From the NCBI RefSeq assembly GCF_009765375.1, contig NZ_VTOK01000016.1, positions 32,003 through 96,002 of the forward strand: 64,000 bases of DNA. Direction: 5' to 3'. Under the pieces are notes generated by a model. It had not been told where the DNA came from, did no database searches, and saw only the letters and a list, made by a program, of their open reading frames with translations. Of the stretch, positions 29,259 through 38,713 are shown piece by piece (within the stretch, counting starts at the first letter, position 1; the number at the start of each line of letters is the position of its first letter). This DNA is from Alteribacillus sp. YIM 98480. Its GTDB lineage: Bacteria; Bacillota; Bacilli; Bacillales; Marinococcaceae. A program made the position numbers and the translations under genes.

Positions 29259-29688
29259 TCAGGCTTTGCGGCCATGATATGTTTAGTAAAGTACTCAACA
29301 CTATAATCACTCCTACTGCAATCCCTGTTGAGTATAGTGCCTTAAATATGGCAAATTTGGATTCTACCACCAAGAAGGCAATAAGAAAAATGGTGGAAGC
29401 AAGTAATAAACCAATCAGATAAATTAATAAGATGTAGCCTATAACCCAAGCTATATAAATACATGGTCTAATTATTGGCACTCTCACCTTTTCTCCCTTC
29501 TCTTTTTGTTTAAATCTTTTAATAATTTCTGAAAAAAGATAAAAACCTGAAAGTATGCTCCCTGCAACAGAAACATATAGCGGGAAGAACTGAGCTAGCC
29601 TTGAAAACGTAAGTGCTGTTATAGCTGCCCAGACAAATACAATAAATATAGAAAAAGTAAATATCACATTCAGCTTTTCTTTATTCAA
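29248..29688 (-). CDS. tctB: Tripartite tricarboxylate transporter small membrane subunit TctB
   Basis: Protein of 146 aa with four membrane helices, the TctB (DUF1468) form, followed by a short tail. It pairs with TctA to make the membrane part of the transporter. The start is TTG at 29688, one base after the tctA stop and nine bases after GAAGGTG inside the tctA end; the longer frame to 29715 overlaps tctA. Its last bases overlap the truncated aldehyde dehydrogenase gene. Confidence 0.85.
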   Translation of the reverse strand: MNKEKLNVIFTFSIFIVFVWAAITALTFSRLAQFFPLYVSVAGSILSGFYLFSEIIKRFKQKEKGEKVRVPIIRPCIYIAWVIGYILLIYLIGLLLASTIFLIAFLVVESKFAIFKALYSTGIAVGVIIVLSTLLNISWPQSLIGI

Positions 29689-29689
29689 T

Positions 29690-31171
29690 CTAAACACCTT
29701 CTTTCTGTAAGCCATTGCTGATTCTTTTCATTATAGTTCCTCCTGTTAGTAAAACGGCAATTAAAATTGCTATGGCAATTACTATTGGATTACCTAACCA
29801 CTCCCATCCATATCTTTCGATTGAAATCCAATAGTATCTTTCTGCTGAGATCGCTAACACAAAGCCTATCAGCAGGGGCGGCCTCGGCCACTCCAGGATC
29901 GTCATCACATACCCTAATAGTCCGATTACGAGAAAAGCAACGATATCTCCCCAGGAATAATTGCTTTGGTAAGCTCCAATTAATAAAAGAATAACTAAAA
30001 ATGGAACAAGTTTTTCTCCGGGAATGACACTTAACCTGGCTATAGGCTTTATTAATGTCATGCATAGTATGGCTCCAACAATGTTGGCAAGCACAAGTGT
30101 CCATACTATCGATAAGGTGAGAGATAAATCGGTTGTCAGCATCCTTGGTCCGGCTTCTAACCCCATCAATATGAGTCCTCCGAGTAAGATGGCCGTTGTC
30201 CCGCTTCCCGGGATGCCAAAAAGAAGCGTAGGGATTAAAGCTCCTCCTTCTTTCGCGTTATTTGCACTTTCAGGTGCTATAACACCGCGTACGTCTCCTT
30301 GCCCAAACGTATTATGTTTTACTGTCTTTTTCCCTGCTCCATAAGCCAGCCAATCTACTACGCTTCCACCTAATCCTGGTATAAATCCTATTACACTTCC
30401 TAATACGGCACTTCTTACCACCAGGAATTTATTCTTTAAAGCGTCACCTATCCCTGTTCTAACTCCGCTATTTAGCTGACCGGACTCTGCTACACTTTCT
30501 TTGCTTGTTAACATTGTTATTATTACCGGAAAAGCAAAGATAGCCAAAGCTACAACAGGCAGTGAGAGCCCGTTTGATAAATAAAGAAAATCAAAGGTAT
30601 AACGGTACTCGGTAATGGCCGGGGCACTTCCGATGGATCCAATCAATAACCCCATTAGTCCCGCTAAAACTCCCTTAGAAGGAGATTCTCCAGCTAACAA
30701 TCCAGCCATGCTTAACCCTAGCATTGTCAGCATAAATAATTCCGGGGATGTAAAGCTGGTAATAAGAGGTTTTGCTATCGGTATCGTTAAGTAAAGAGCT
30801 ATTCCCCCTACTATTCCACCTATCATGGAACAGAACAAGGCTGCTCCCATTGCTCTTGAAGCCTCCCCTTTTCTTGACAGCGGATAACCATCCATAATAG
30901 TAGCTTGTGAACCTGAAGATCCAGGAATGCCTAACAAAATGGATGGAAAGGTATCGCCAGTGTGGACAACAGCCACCATTCCGATCAATAGGGCCATCCC
31001 CACAAAAGGATCCATTCCAAAAACAAATGGCAGTAATAGAGACATACCTACTGTGCCGCTTAAACCGGGCAGTAAACCGACAACAATACCAAGCCCGATA
31101 CCCAGGCACATAAACAGAATCCTTGATGGATCTAAAACCATGCTTAGTGCTTCAATTGCGCTTTCAAACAT
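29690..31171 (-). CDS. tctA: Tripartite tricarboxylate transporter permease TctA
   Basis: Protein of 493 aa with about 12 membrane helices and the clear TctA pattern: GLGIGLGIVVGLLPGLSGTVG at the start, GDTFPSILLGIPGSSGSQAT as the first substrate loop, FIPGLGGSVVDWLAYG, and ALIPTLLFGIPGSGTTAILLGGL as the repeated second loop. These two inverted Gly/Pro loops are thought to hold the carboxylate. It works with TctB and the lipoprotein TctC, using the sodium or proton gradient. It is 14 bases downstream of tctC and all three form one operon. Confidence 0.95.
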   Translation of the reverse strand: MFESAIEALSMVLDPSRILFMCLGIGLGIVVGLLPGLSGTVGMSLLLPFVFGMDPFVGMALLIGMVAVVHTGDTFPSILLGIPGSSGSQATIMDGYPLSRKGEASRAMGAALFCSMIGGIVGGIALYLTIPIAKPLITSFTSPELFMLTMLGLSMAGLLAGESPSKGVLAGLMGLLIGSIGSAPAITEYRYTFDFLYLSNGLSLPVVALAIFAFPVIITMLTSKESVAESGQLNSGVRTGIGDALKNKFLVVRSAVLGSVIGFIPGLGGSVVDWLAYGAGKKTVKHNTFGQGDVRGVIAPESANNAKEGGALIPTLLFGIPGSGTTAILLGGLILMGLEAGPRMLTTDLSLTLSIVWTLVLANIVGAILCMTLIKPIARLSVIPGEKLVPFLVILLLIGAYQSNYSWGDIVAFLVIGLLGYVMTILEWPRPPLLIGFVLAISAERYYWISIERYGWEWLGNPIVIAIAILIAVLLTGGTIMKRISNGLQKEGV

Positions 31172-31185
31172 CGTATTTCTCCCTT

Positions 31186-32304
31186 CTATAGTTTACTAAC
31201 ATCCACTCCATGTTCTTCTAGCAGAAATTCACGCACCCACTCTAAAGTATCCTCTGAGATGTTTTTTTCCATATTATTTATTCTTCTTTCAATCTCGTCT
31301 TGAGAGTAAGTACCGTAATCTTCAAGAATGGCTGATGATTCTTCCTGAAATTGTTCATCTTCTATGAGGGCATTTGCTGCCTTTTTTAGTTCCTCTTTTG
31401 TGTTTTCCGGGGCATCTTTATGCACCCATATAACCTTTTGCAGTGTATACGTCGCATTCAAAAAGTGCTTATACGTCTCCCAGGCCTGTCCCTGAGGCTT
31501 TTTTCCATGTATTTCTTCATAGGCTTCTTTTATAGTGGGTAGGTTGGGAAACTGAGGGTCACGTACTACCTCACCATTTTCATCAATTTGCCCTAAACTA
31601 TATAGTGGGACAGCCTCCCCCTCCTCGACCTTTGGTTCAATATTTTGTTTATAGGCGGAAGTGGTTTGGAAATCGATGTTACTCTCTCCTTGTTCAAAAG
31701 CCACTCTAGCCGGTCCTCTCCCTTCATATCCCAATACTGCTTTAGCATCCAATTCTAAAACCTCAAATGAAAGCAACGTTGTTAAATCTAAGCCAGTTGG
31801 GGACATACCTGCATAATAAAGCTTTTCTTCTACTTTCCCTAAGTCGAACCCATCCTCTATGCCTAACTCTTTCGATCCGTATACAACCCCGCCTGTTGGG
31901 GCTCCCACAAGCGGTGTCAATTCTTCAAAGCTGTATTTTACAGAAGACTGCCCTAATAAATAGGGGATATGCGTAGATGCACTTGTCGTCAGAAGGTTTG
32001 TCCCGTCTCTTTCATAAGAAGTAATATATTCGTTCGCTCCTGTGATGCTTCCGCCGCCAGGAATATTTTCCGCTTGAATATTTGGACTATTTTTAATGTG
32101 TTTTGATAACGGTCCCGTCATGAATCTAGCAAAAACATCTGTGCCTCCTCCTGAACCATAAGGAACGACCATTGTCAGTAAATCCTCATCGTATTCTTGG
32201 CTTTCACTACTTGCTGAATTCGAACTAATAAAAGAGAAATTATTACATCCTACTAAAAACAAGCAAAGCATTATGGTTAAAGTAAGCGTATACATTTTTT
32301 TCAT
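31186..32304 (-). CDS. tctC: Tripartite tricarboxylate transporter binding lipoprotein TctC
   Basis: Protein of 372 aa with a signal peptide ending in lipobox FLVGC and then the Bug/TctC fold: MVVPYGSGGGTDVFARFMTG is the typical substrate-gripping first loop and NIPGGGSITGANEYI the second. The segment TTLLSFEVLELDAKAVLGYEGRGPA is likewise family-typical. It captures a carboxylate outside and presents it to TctAB. The AAGGAGG-type site lies eight bases before the ATG. It is divergent from nothing directly: the LysR gene lies just upstream on the same strand, 107 bases away. Confidence 0.92.
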   Translation of the reverse strand: MKKMYTLTLTIMLCLFLVGCNNFSFISSNSASSESQEYDEDLLTMVVPYGSGGGTDVFARFMTGPLSKHIKNSPNIQAENIPGGGSITGANEYITSYERDGTNLLTTSASTHIPYLLGQSSVKYSFEELTPLVGAPTGGVVYGSKELGIEDGFDLGKVEEKLYYAGMSPTGLDLTTLLSFEVLELDAKAVLGYEGRGPARVAFEQGESNIDFQTTSAYKQNIEPKVEEGEAVPLYSLGQIDENGEVVRDPQFPNLPTIKEAYEEIHGKKPQGQAWETYKHFLNATYTLQKVIWVHKDAPENTKEELKKAANALIEDEQFQEESSAILEDYGTYSQDEIERRINNMEKNISEDTLEWVREFLLEEHGVDVSKL

Positions 32305-32411
32305 AACAAGTCCTCCTTTTTGATGTTACTATTATGTTATTTTCAGAAGGGACATAAGTAAAATAGCAAAATATTATCTGTGTATATAAATTTTTTTTAT
32401 AATACATATAA

Positions 32412-33281
32412 TTATATCTTTACTGTCCGCTGCTTTTGCAAGAAATCAATAAACGCTTTTACAATATTAAGCTGCAAGAAATCCGTTCTATACATTAACC
32501 ATGTATCACGCATTACCGGCTCCCCATTTTTATAGCTTAATCCTTCTGTAAATAGCTCATCAGAAGACCTTAAGCATATTTCCGGTACGACAGCGAAACC
32601 CAAATCATGCTTCACCATTTCTTTGCTTGTCTCTTGTCGGTCTACTTCCATTGTTGTTAACGGAGATTGTGAGAAGTGGTCATTCCACCATCTGTTAATC
32701 AGTCTCTTAAGTGAGTTGTCTGTGTTGTAATAAATAAAGGGAAGCTGTGGGAGGTCATCTAACCGTATTTTACTTTTAGAGATGATATACAACTGCTCTT
32801 TTATCAGCAGTGACTTTTCCCCTTCCCATTCATAGTCTCCTCTCAGGATCCCTATGTGGATTTGCGAGCTGTTTAATAACCTCATGATTTCAATACTCCA
32901 TCCGGTTTGAACTTCAAATTGTATATTTGGATAAGAAGCGGAAAACTTCTTTAGCAAGCCAGGGAGCTTATATTGGGCAAAATTGCTCGATACCCCGATT
33001 CGAAGGGTTCCTCTCACTTCTTCTCCGATATTAAAGATGTCATCTTTTAATTTCTGAAACTCGCTAAGCCTGTTCTTAGCATAAGAAACTAGATGTTCTC
33101 CTTCAGAAGTGAATTCAATGCCTCTTTTTGTACGAAAAAATAACTTTGTCTGAAATGCTTCCTCTAGATGTTTCAGCCTGTAGCTTAGAGCAGGCTGTGT
33201 TATAAACAGCTTTTCCGCAGCTTTCGTCAGGCTTTTCTCTTCTTCAATAGCATTCAAGATATCCCAATCTTTTTTGTCCAT
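32412..33281 (-). CDS. LysR-family regulator of the tricarboxylate locus
   Basis: Protein of 289 aa. The N-terminal helix-turn-helix SLTKAAEKLFITQPALSYRL is followed by HLEEAFQTKLFFRTKRGIEFT, the standard LysR DNA-binding start, and a two-lobed effector domain with TLRIGVSSNFAQYKLPGLLK. GAGGGGGAATAAAGG precedes the ATG. It is divergent from the PrpF-type gene across a 140-base gap and upstream of tctCAB on the same strand. It probably responds to the transported tricarboxylate and controls both sides. Confidence 0.9.
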   Translation of the reverse strand: MDKKDWDILNAIEEEKSLTKAAEKLFITQPALSYRLKHLEEAFQTKLFFRTKRGIEFTSEGEHLVSYAKNRLSEFQKLKDDIFNIGEEVRGTLRIGVSSNFAQYKLPGLLKKFSASYPNIQFEVQTGWSIEIMRLLNSSQIHIGILRGDYEWEGEKSLLIKEQLYIISKSKIRLDDLPQLPFIYYNTDNSLKRLINRWWNDHFSQSPLTTMEVDRQETSKEMVKHDLGFAVVPEICLRSSDELFTEGLSYKNGEPVMRDTWLMYRTDFLQLNIVKAFIDFLQKQRTVKI

Positions 33282-33421
33282 CCTTTATTCCCCCTCTTTG
33301 TTATTAAAAAATTTTATATTTCACTATATAATTTAATAATTTTTCTTATAATTGATTTCATTGTACGCTATTAGCACCTTCTCAACAACATTCATTTATT
33401 TCTTAAAGGAGGGTGTTAAAT

Positions 33422-34555
33422 ATGAATAAAGTACCTATAACTTTGATGCGTGGCGGAACAAGCAAGGGGGTGTTCTTACTAAGAAAGGATATGCCTTCGC
33501 TTAGCAGTGAATGGGACCAGTTTCTCTTAGATATTATGGGGAGTCCGGATCCGAATCAAATTGATGGCCTGGGTGGTGCTAATTCTCTTACAAGTAAAGT
33601 AGCCATCATTCAAAAAAGCCAGGATCCTTCCTATGATATCGAATATACATTTGCTCAAGTAAGTTTATATAATCAAGTGGTTGATTATAAGGGCAACTGC
33701 GGCAATATCTCTTCAGCTGTAGGCCCATATGCCATTGAAAAGGGATTGGTGCCGGCTGAAGAACCTGTTACTACAGTAAGAATCTTTAACACTAATACCA
33801 AAAAAATAATTAAAGCAGAAGTAGAAGTTGAAGATGGGAAAGTAAAAACAGAGGGTAATTATTCTATTCCAGGTGTACCAGGCAGTGCCTCTCCGATATT
33901 TTTATCTTTCGAACAGCCGGAGGGGGCAGTAACCGGAAAGATACTTCCAACAGGAAACCCTACAGATACGCTGTCCTGCTCTCTAGGTAATATCCAAGCT
34001 TCTATTGTTGATATAGCCAATCCTCTAGTTTTTGTTAAAGCACAAGATGTCGGTCTTAAAGGGGATGATCTGCCGGACGAATACACAAGTAAACAGCTGA
34101 ATCTTTTAGAAGAAATCCGCTCACTAGCCACCGAAAAATGTGGGTTTGCCCCTAGCCAGTACGCAACCAAGCTATCCCCGGCGACTCCGAAACTAACGGT
34201 TGTTTCAAAACCGTTTAATTACACTGACACTACAGGAACGACCCACAACAAAGAAGAGATTGATGTGTTAGTAAGAATGATGTCCATGCAACGTCCTCAT
34301 AAAGCTTTAGCCATTACAGGAGCGGTTTGCACTACAGCTGCCAGTAAAATAAATGGCACCATTTTGTACGAGATGATCGATCACCAAAGCAACCGCTTTG
34401 CAATCGGCCACCCCGCAGGAGTTATGGAAACCATAATAAATGATTGCGAGAATCTATCAATCAAAGTAGGAAGAACAGCCCGTCTATTAATGGAAGGAAC
34501 CGTTTATACTAAACGGAAATACAGCAATGCTTTTTATGAAAACAAAGTACTCTAA
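33422..34555 (+). CDS. PrpF-family isomerase (aconitate/oxalomesaconate type)
   Basis: Protein of 377 aa of the PrpF/DUF453 family, which has the diaminopimelate-epimerase fold and isomerises double bonds in tricarboxylic acids (2-methylaconitate, 4-oxalomesaconate, aconitate). Recognisable blocks are LMRGGTSKGVFLLRKDMP at the start, GLGGANSLTSKVAII, DYKGNCGNISSAVGPYAIE and HPAGVMETIIND toward the end. The start at 33422 is fixed by AAGGAGGGTG seven bases upstream. It stands opposite the LysR and tctCAB genes, so a tricarboxylate such as trans- or cis-aconitate, tricarballylate or a methylated relative is the likely substrate. Confidence 0.88.
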   Translation: MNKVPITLMRGGTSKGVFLLRKDMPSLSSEWDQFLLDIMGSPDPNQIDGLGGANSLTSKVAIIQKSQDPSYDIEYTFAQVSLYNQVVDYKGNCGNISSAVGPYAIEKGLVPAEEPVTTVRIFNTNTKKIIKAEVEVEDGKVKTEGNYSIPGVPGSASPIFLSFEQPEGAVTGKILPTGNPTDTLSCSLGNIQASIVDIANPLVFVKAQDVGLKGDDLPDEYTSKQLNLLEEIRSLATEKCGFAPSQYATKLSPATPKLTVVSKPFNYTDTTGTTHNKEEIDVLVRMMSMQRPHKALAITGAVCTTAASKINGTILYEMIDHQSNRFAIGHPAGVMETIINDCENLSIKVGRTARLLMEGTVYTKRKYSNAFYENKVL

Positions 34556-34667
34556 GTTCACCAGCTTACATGTTCTAGTGAAATAATGAGGTGCAGGTAG
34601 AGATTTAGAGATTTAGTCTTCTTTCATGAAACAAAAAAAGCTTAATCTGCCTTTATAACATTTCAAT

Positions 34668-34730
34668 TTCCACAAAAAAAGAGGTATCCCACAAGTGATT
34701 TTCACTGCTGGGACACCTCTTTTTGTGGAA
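34668..34730. terminator. Very long hairpin after the PrpF-type gene
   Basis: Arms of about 22 bases (containing AAAGAGGTATCCCA and TGGGACACCTCTTT) pair with one or two mismatches around a 17-base loop; both sides carry A or T runs. It may be a bidirectional terminator or the end hairpin of a small mobile element. Confidence 0.7.
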
Positions 34731-34912
34731 GAGAGAGATGCTGAGATTCCTGCCCAAACACCTTCCCTATGCTCAAGTATAAGTAATATGGTTCTGTCTT
34801 CCCTGCCTGCCTATTCTTCTTATGCTGAGATTTTTTTAAGATCATGATTGATATTCTACCCATACAGGGCCGTTGATGACAGGGCGCACACAGTTTTCGA
34901 CTCAGTGTGGTA

Positions 34913-35117
34913 TGTCAACACTAAACTGGACAAATATTTAAAGATGCATAGACTTGTGTTTAGCCGACGTTAAGTAATCTAGTGATCCATCAATGCGAAA
35001 GTTGTTGAACCAATGAACGTAATCAAAAAGTTCAAGGTCAAGTTCGTACTGGTTAGGGAAGCTTTGGCCGTGGACGAATTCTGTTTTGCTGGTCTTAAAG
35101 GTGGCTTCAGCGTGGAT
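34913..35117 (-). pseudogene. IS3-family (IS150 type) transposase 3' remnant with IS end
   Basis: Minus-strand reading gives HAEATFKTSKTEFVHGQSF, then ELDLELFDYVHWFNNFRIDG and SLDYLT, ending at a stop at 34938; this is the C-terminus of IS150-group transposases. It is followed by TGTCCAGTTTAGTGTTGACA (34913-34932 on the minus strand), the expected terminal repeat. The catalytic core is absent. Confidence 0.85.
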
Positions 35118-35354
35118 AGATCCCCCTAACTAGCTCTTTAAAGCGCAGTGAGAGGGTTTTGCTCATGAGGAGGCTATAATACGAAAGCACCCTTATACAA
35201 TAATCAAAGACAGTCCTGAAGCTGGACTCCGTTCACTTTTTTAATACCCTTCCTCTTGTTTCTCAAGAGAGAAGGGTGCATTTGAAGATAAATTATTTTA
35301 TATGTAACGTTTAAATGCGGCCAGAGACGGTAATTAATACTCCTTTTAAAAAGA

Positions 35355-35450
35355 TTATTATAGAGCTAAGCGTAGTTGAAATGGCCGGTCTTCTACATTT
35401 TATTTGACTCATCACGTTTTAACAAACTTTAACCACCATTTTCTTTCAAA
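35355..35450 (-). pseudogene. Duplicated 5' end of a CitS-type kinase gene
   Basis: The block GAGCTAAGCGTAGTTGAAAT (35364-35383) occurs identically at 27074-27093, where it encodes FQLRLA of the sensor kinase. Similarity continues upstream through CATTTTAACAAACTTT-type sequence in the 5' region. Here stops follow after eight codons. It is a scrap of a second, related kinase gene with its upstream region. Confidence 0.65.
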
Positions 35451-35523
35451 ATTGTGCTCACATTGTTCCTATAATACTGTACTACTACAAAAAGCCCTAA
35501 ACGATACTCGTTTAAGACATAAG

Positions 35524-35548
35524 AAAAAGCCCTATGTATCAAGGGCTT
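35524..35548 (-). terminator. Small terminator downstream of tRNA-like scrap
   Basis: On the minus strand AAGCCCT / AGGGCTT pair around an eight-base loop and are followed by T residues. Confidence 0.65.
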
Positions 35549-35567
35549 GAGTATTTGAGTTATGGTG

Positions 35568-35605
35568 TTTCGTACTGGGCTCGAACCATTGACCTCCACC
35601 TGGTT
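35568..35605 (-). other. tRNA 3'-half-like sequence (possible att scar)
   Basis: The minus strand holds GGTTCGAGCC in the setting of a T-arm and variable region, and matches the similar sequence at 63900-63940 at most positions. No 5' half or acceptor partner exists. Such halves are left by phage or island integration. The rest of 34556-36066 has no intact gene. Confidence 0.45.
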
Positions 35606-36066
35606 GAAGTACTCACTCATCTAGATGAAGTTAGTGTAAAAAGCCTATTATAGTGCCCATACCGCTAATTAATCCTACCTCATTTCTAGTTAAAGAGAAT
35701 TATTGTTACATCATGCCTGCCACTGCCATATTTCTCATAAATGGAAAGGAGACAAGATTTCCCTGTTCATCATTTTTGTTTATTTATTAAGGGGATGCAG
35801 GGATTCGTCAGTATATTTGGTGAATCCTTGAATATCATATTTAACTAAAGTGCGTGATCTAATTATTGTTAGAAAATGCAAGAATAGTATATACTATGAT
35901 ACTAGCAATAGATTCACGGTCGTATTGGTCAAAAAGGAATTCATAATCACTCCGAATTACTACTATCCCCTCTTCTACCTTACAATTTTCCCTCTCATGC
36001 TCTATTCGCCTTTATATAGAGATCGGAATCGTTCTCAAACTCAACTTCCATTTCAAATAATTTTAT

Positions 36067-36813
36067 TTAAGACAGCGATGCCAAAACACTCATTCCTCCG
36101 CATACATATAACACCTGACCGGTGGTAAACCAATTTTCCTCGCCCGCAAAATATTCCACGATATTCGTAACCTGCCTCGGAGTACCCACTTTGCCCATTG
36201 GCTGACTATTCATGCGAAAACCGACTTCCTCCTCCGAGCTCTGCCTATGAAGTGGTGTATCGATCATACCTGGTGCAACACAATTTACCGTAATGCCCAT
36301 TCTTGCCGTTTCTAAAGCAAGCGATCTTGTAAGGCTTACAATACCGCCCTTTGAAGCTGCATAATTACTCTGAGTTGTACCGCCTAGCCAACCTCTAGAT
36401 GAGATATTTATTATCCTGCCATAACCTTTTTTCTTCATAATTTTTATTGCTTCTCGACAACATAAAAAGTAAGATTTTAGGTTCACATCAAAAACTTTGT
36501 CCCAGTCCTCTTCCTTCATATCTGTAATAGGCATATTACGCATTGTACCTGCATTATTTACAAGTATATCGACTGTTCCGTACTTTTCCATCACTTTTTC
36601 AAATAAACTTTCACATTCACTACTTTGTGAAACATCAGCTTTCATAAATATTGCCTCTCCGCCGTCTGTCTTTATTGTATCAACAATACGATTTCCTCTT
36701 TCCTCATTTCTTCCCACTACAACTGATCTGCAACCATTTCTAGCAAATTTGACGGCAATATCCTCGCCTATTCCAGATGTACTTCCGGTTATAACCGCAA
36801 TCTTATTTTTCAC
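36067..36813 (-). CDS. SDR-family oxidoreductase (FabG-like)
   Basis: Protein of 248 aa with the classical short-chain dehydrogenase layout: cofactor loop TGSTSGIG at about residue 10, NNAG near 85, the catalytic Ser in INISSRGW and the Tyr-x3-Lys in NYAASKGG, then CVAPGMIDTPLH. NAD(P)-dependent oxidation of a hydroxyl is expected. The start is GTG at 36813 with GGAGGG six bases upstream; the frame extends to 36843 without a better site. It is the last gene of the minus-strand operon controlled by the sigma-54 activator, 118 bases after the symporter. Confidence 0.88.
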   Translation of the reverse strand: MKNKIAVITGSTSGIGEDIAVKFARNGCRSVVVGRNEERGNRIVDTIKTDGGEAIFMKADVSQSSECESLFEKVMEKYGTVDILVNNAGTMRNMPITDMKEEDWDKVFDVNLKSYFLCCREAIKIMKKKGYGRIINISSRGWLGGTTQSNYAASKGGIVSLTRSLALETARMGITVNCVAPGMIDTPLHRQSSEEEVGFRMNSQPMGKVGTPRQVTNIVEYFAGEENWFTTGQVLYVCGGMSVLASLS

Positions 36814-36931
36814 GGGGCTTCCCTCCATCATGCAATATTCCATTTAGGAAACACTCAAGGTTTTCAAAGCTGCTAATATACTCGAAAACCTTACGTTTTA
36901 TTTCATTACATAATACCTCTTAAAATTAAAT

Positions 36932-38470
36932 TTACTCATTCACTGCATTAACCGTATTTACTGAGTTTTTACGCTTACTCGGATCCTTCAATTTATCGCC
37001 AAAGAACATTTCAATTATCTCGTTATCTGGTTTTTTGGTGAATATCGCCACAATAATAAATACCGAAACGGAAAGGATAAGCCCAGGAAGTATGGGATGA
37101 ACTGCCCATCCTGGCATTAATGACGGAAATATATACATCGCCGCTGTTGAACCGAACCCTACTAGCATACTAGAAAGACAAGCCTGTGAATTGGCTTTTT
37201 TCCAATAGAAGATTCCAACAAGTGAAGGAAGAACTCCTGCACCCATCATCGCAAATGCGGATGACCATAAGAAAAATATTCCTTGTACTGTCTGAGCAAG
37301 GTATGCAATCAATATGGAAATAATCGTACAGATAACCATTGTTACTCTTGAAATTTTAACAACGGATCTATCTGAAGCATTAGGGTTGATGAGTTTTTTA
37401 TAGATATCATAGCCTGTACACTGAGATGATATAATAAGCATGGTTGAAGCTGTTGACAATACTGCTGCAATAATACCTACTAAAACCACTGCAGCAACTA
37501 TAGGGGGAAGGGCTCCCAAAACAACAGATGGGAATGCATAGTCAATTTGATCAAGGTTAGGATATGTTACTCTTGCATAAGCTGCAATAATAAGCCCACC
37601 AATAAGAATAAGACAATTTGGTATTAGTATAAGAGCAACACCGCTTATAGCAGCCTTTTCATCCTTAGCAAGATAGACTCTTGTCATCTGATGGGGCTGT
37701 GAAAGATTACCCAAAGACCATACAAGAAAGAACGATATAACCATGCTAAGGCTGAAATAATTGTTTGTTGGAGAAACAAGGCCTGCACCTTCTGCCCATG
37801 GTTTTCCTTCAGGAGCAGTAGCCTGACTAAATGCAGTTACAAGATTTACAAAACCGCCGCTATTTACTAATGCAACCGTTACCGATACACCAATTGCAAA
37901 TAACATGATGACAAGACATGCCGTATCCGTCCACGCAACGCCCCTTGCACCACCCATTAAAGAATATATTAAAACCGCAACGGCGCCTATTATAATACAT
38001 GTCATGTAAGAAAGGCCTGTAACAAGACTTAAAACGGTGAAAATGCCAAGATACATGGATGCCATACCAACCGTATAAATCATAAGAATAAGGAGTGAAT
38101 AAAACCCTCTTGTAAATTTGGAAGGGTATCTTAAAGCAATAATATCTGGCATCGAACGGGCTTCATAATAGTAACCAACCCTCCAGAATTTTTTCGCAAA
38201 AAATACCGCTAGTACAAACATGGGAAGCAATGTAGCATTAAAATTCCAAATCTGCACCCAGCCAATAGAATAATTTGCACCCATCTGTCCAATGAAGGTT
38301 CCAGCACTCATAAAACTGGCCCCATATGTGCCTGCAACAACCCATTTGCTCATACTTCTTCCAGCTACATAATAATCTTCAGATGTATTCTGACCTCTTT
38401 TTGAAGCATAAACGCCGAGTACAATAAGAAAAACCAAATAAACTAATAAAACCATAACATAAATATTCAT
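36932..38470 (-). CDS. Sodium:solute symporter (SSS family)
   Basis: Protein of about 512 aa with 13 predicted helices. SSS hallmarks are SEDYYVAGRSMSKWVVAGTYGASFMSAGTFIG in the first helices, YEARSMPDIIALRYPSKFTRGF, SLMGGARGVAWTDTACLVIM and AVLSTASTMLIISSQ, with the Ser/Thr residues expected for the second sodium site. The family takes up solutes such as proline, pantothenate or small carboxylates with sodium. ATG at 38470 follows GGGGGG by eight bases; 38476 is an alternative. It is preceded by a 38-aa companion gene, and the neighbouring hydrolases suggest an amide or peptide-like substrate. Confidence 0.92.
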   Translation of the reverse strand: MNIYVMVLLVYLVFLIVLGVYASKRGQNTSEDYYVAGRSMSKWVVAGTYGASFMSAGTFIGQMGANYSIGWVQIWNFNATLLPMFVLAVFFAKKFWRVGYYYEARSMPDIIALRYPSKFTRGFYSLLILMIYTVGMASMYLGIFTVLSLVTGLSYMTCIIIGAVAVLIYSLMGGARGVAWTDTACLVIMLFAIGVSVTVALVNSGGFVNLVTAFSQATAPEGKPWAEGAGLVSPTNNYFSLSMVISFFLVWSLGNLSQPHQMTRVYLAKDEKAAISGVALILIPNCLILIGGLIIAAYARVTYPNLDQIDYAFPSVVLGALPPIVAAVVLVGIIAAVLSTASTMLIISSQCTGYDIYKKLINPNASDRSVVKISRVTMVICTIISILIAYLAQTVQGIFFLWSSAFAMMGAGVLPSLVGIFYWKKANSQACLSSMLVGFGSTAAMYIFPSLMPGWAVHPILPGLILSVSVFIIVAIFTKKPDNEIIEMFFGDKLKDPSKRKNSVNTVNAVNE

Positions 38471-38509
38471 AAACATTCCCCCCAGTTCAAACTTAAAACC
38501 CCGTCTTTT

Positions 38510-38626
38510 TTAATATTCTGAATTCTCTATGACACTTTCGGTCTTTTTAGCCAGCACTGCACATATAATCACAGATACAACAGCCTGAACGATAAGAATA
38601 GCAGTCATCCAATATACGTCTCCCAT
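38510..38626 (-). CDS. 38-aa small companion protein of the SSS symporter
   Basis: A frame of 38 codons starts with ATG at 38626, seven bases after GGAGGGAGGG, and ends 33 bases before the symporter start. The product has one membrane helix (WMTAILIVQAVVSVIICAVLA) followed by a charged tail KKTESVIENSEY. Short one-helix proteins placed immediately before certain SSS symporters are known as symporter small accessory proteins; position, size and ribosome site all fit. Its role in assembly or stability is inferred. Confidence 0.75.
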   Translation of the reverse strand: MGDVYWMTAILIVQAVVSVIICAVLAKKTESVIENSEY

Positions 38627-38713
38627 CAACGATCCCTCCCTCCATGCGCTTATAGTTATTACAGCCTTATCAGCCAGTTGGGTCTAACTGGTGCCGCATA
38701 TTCAAGACTTCAT

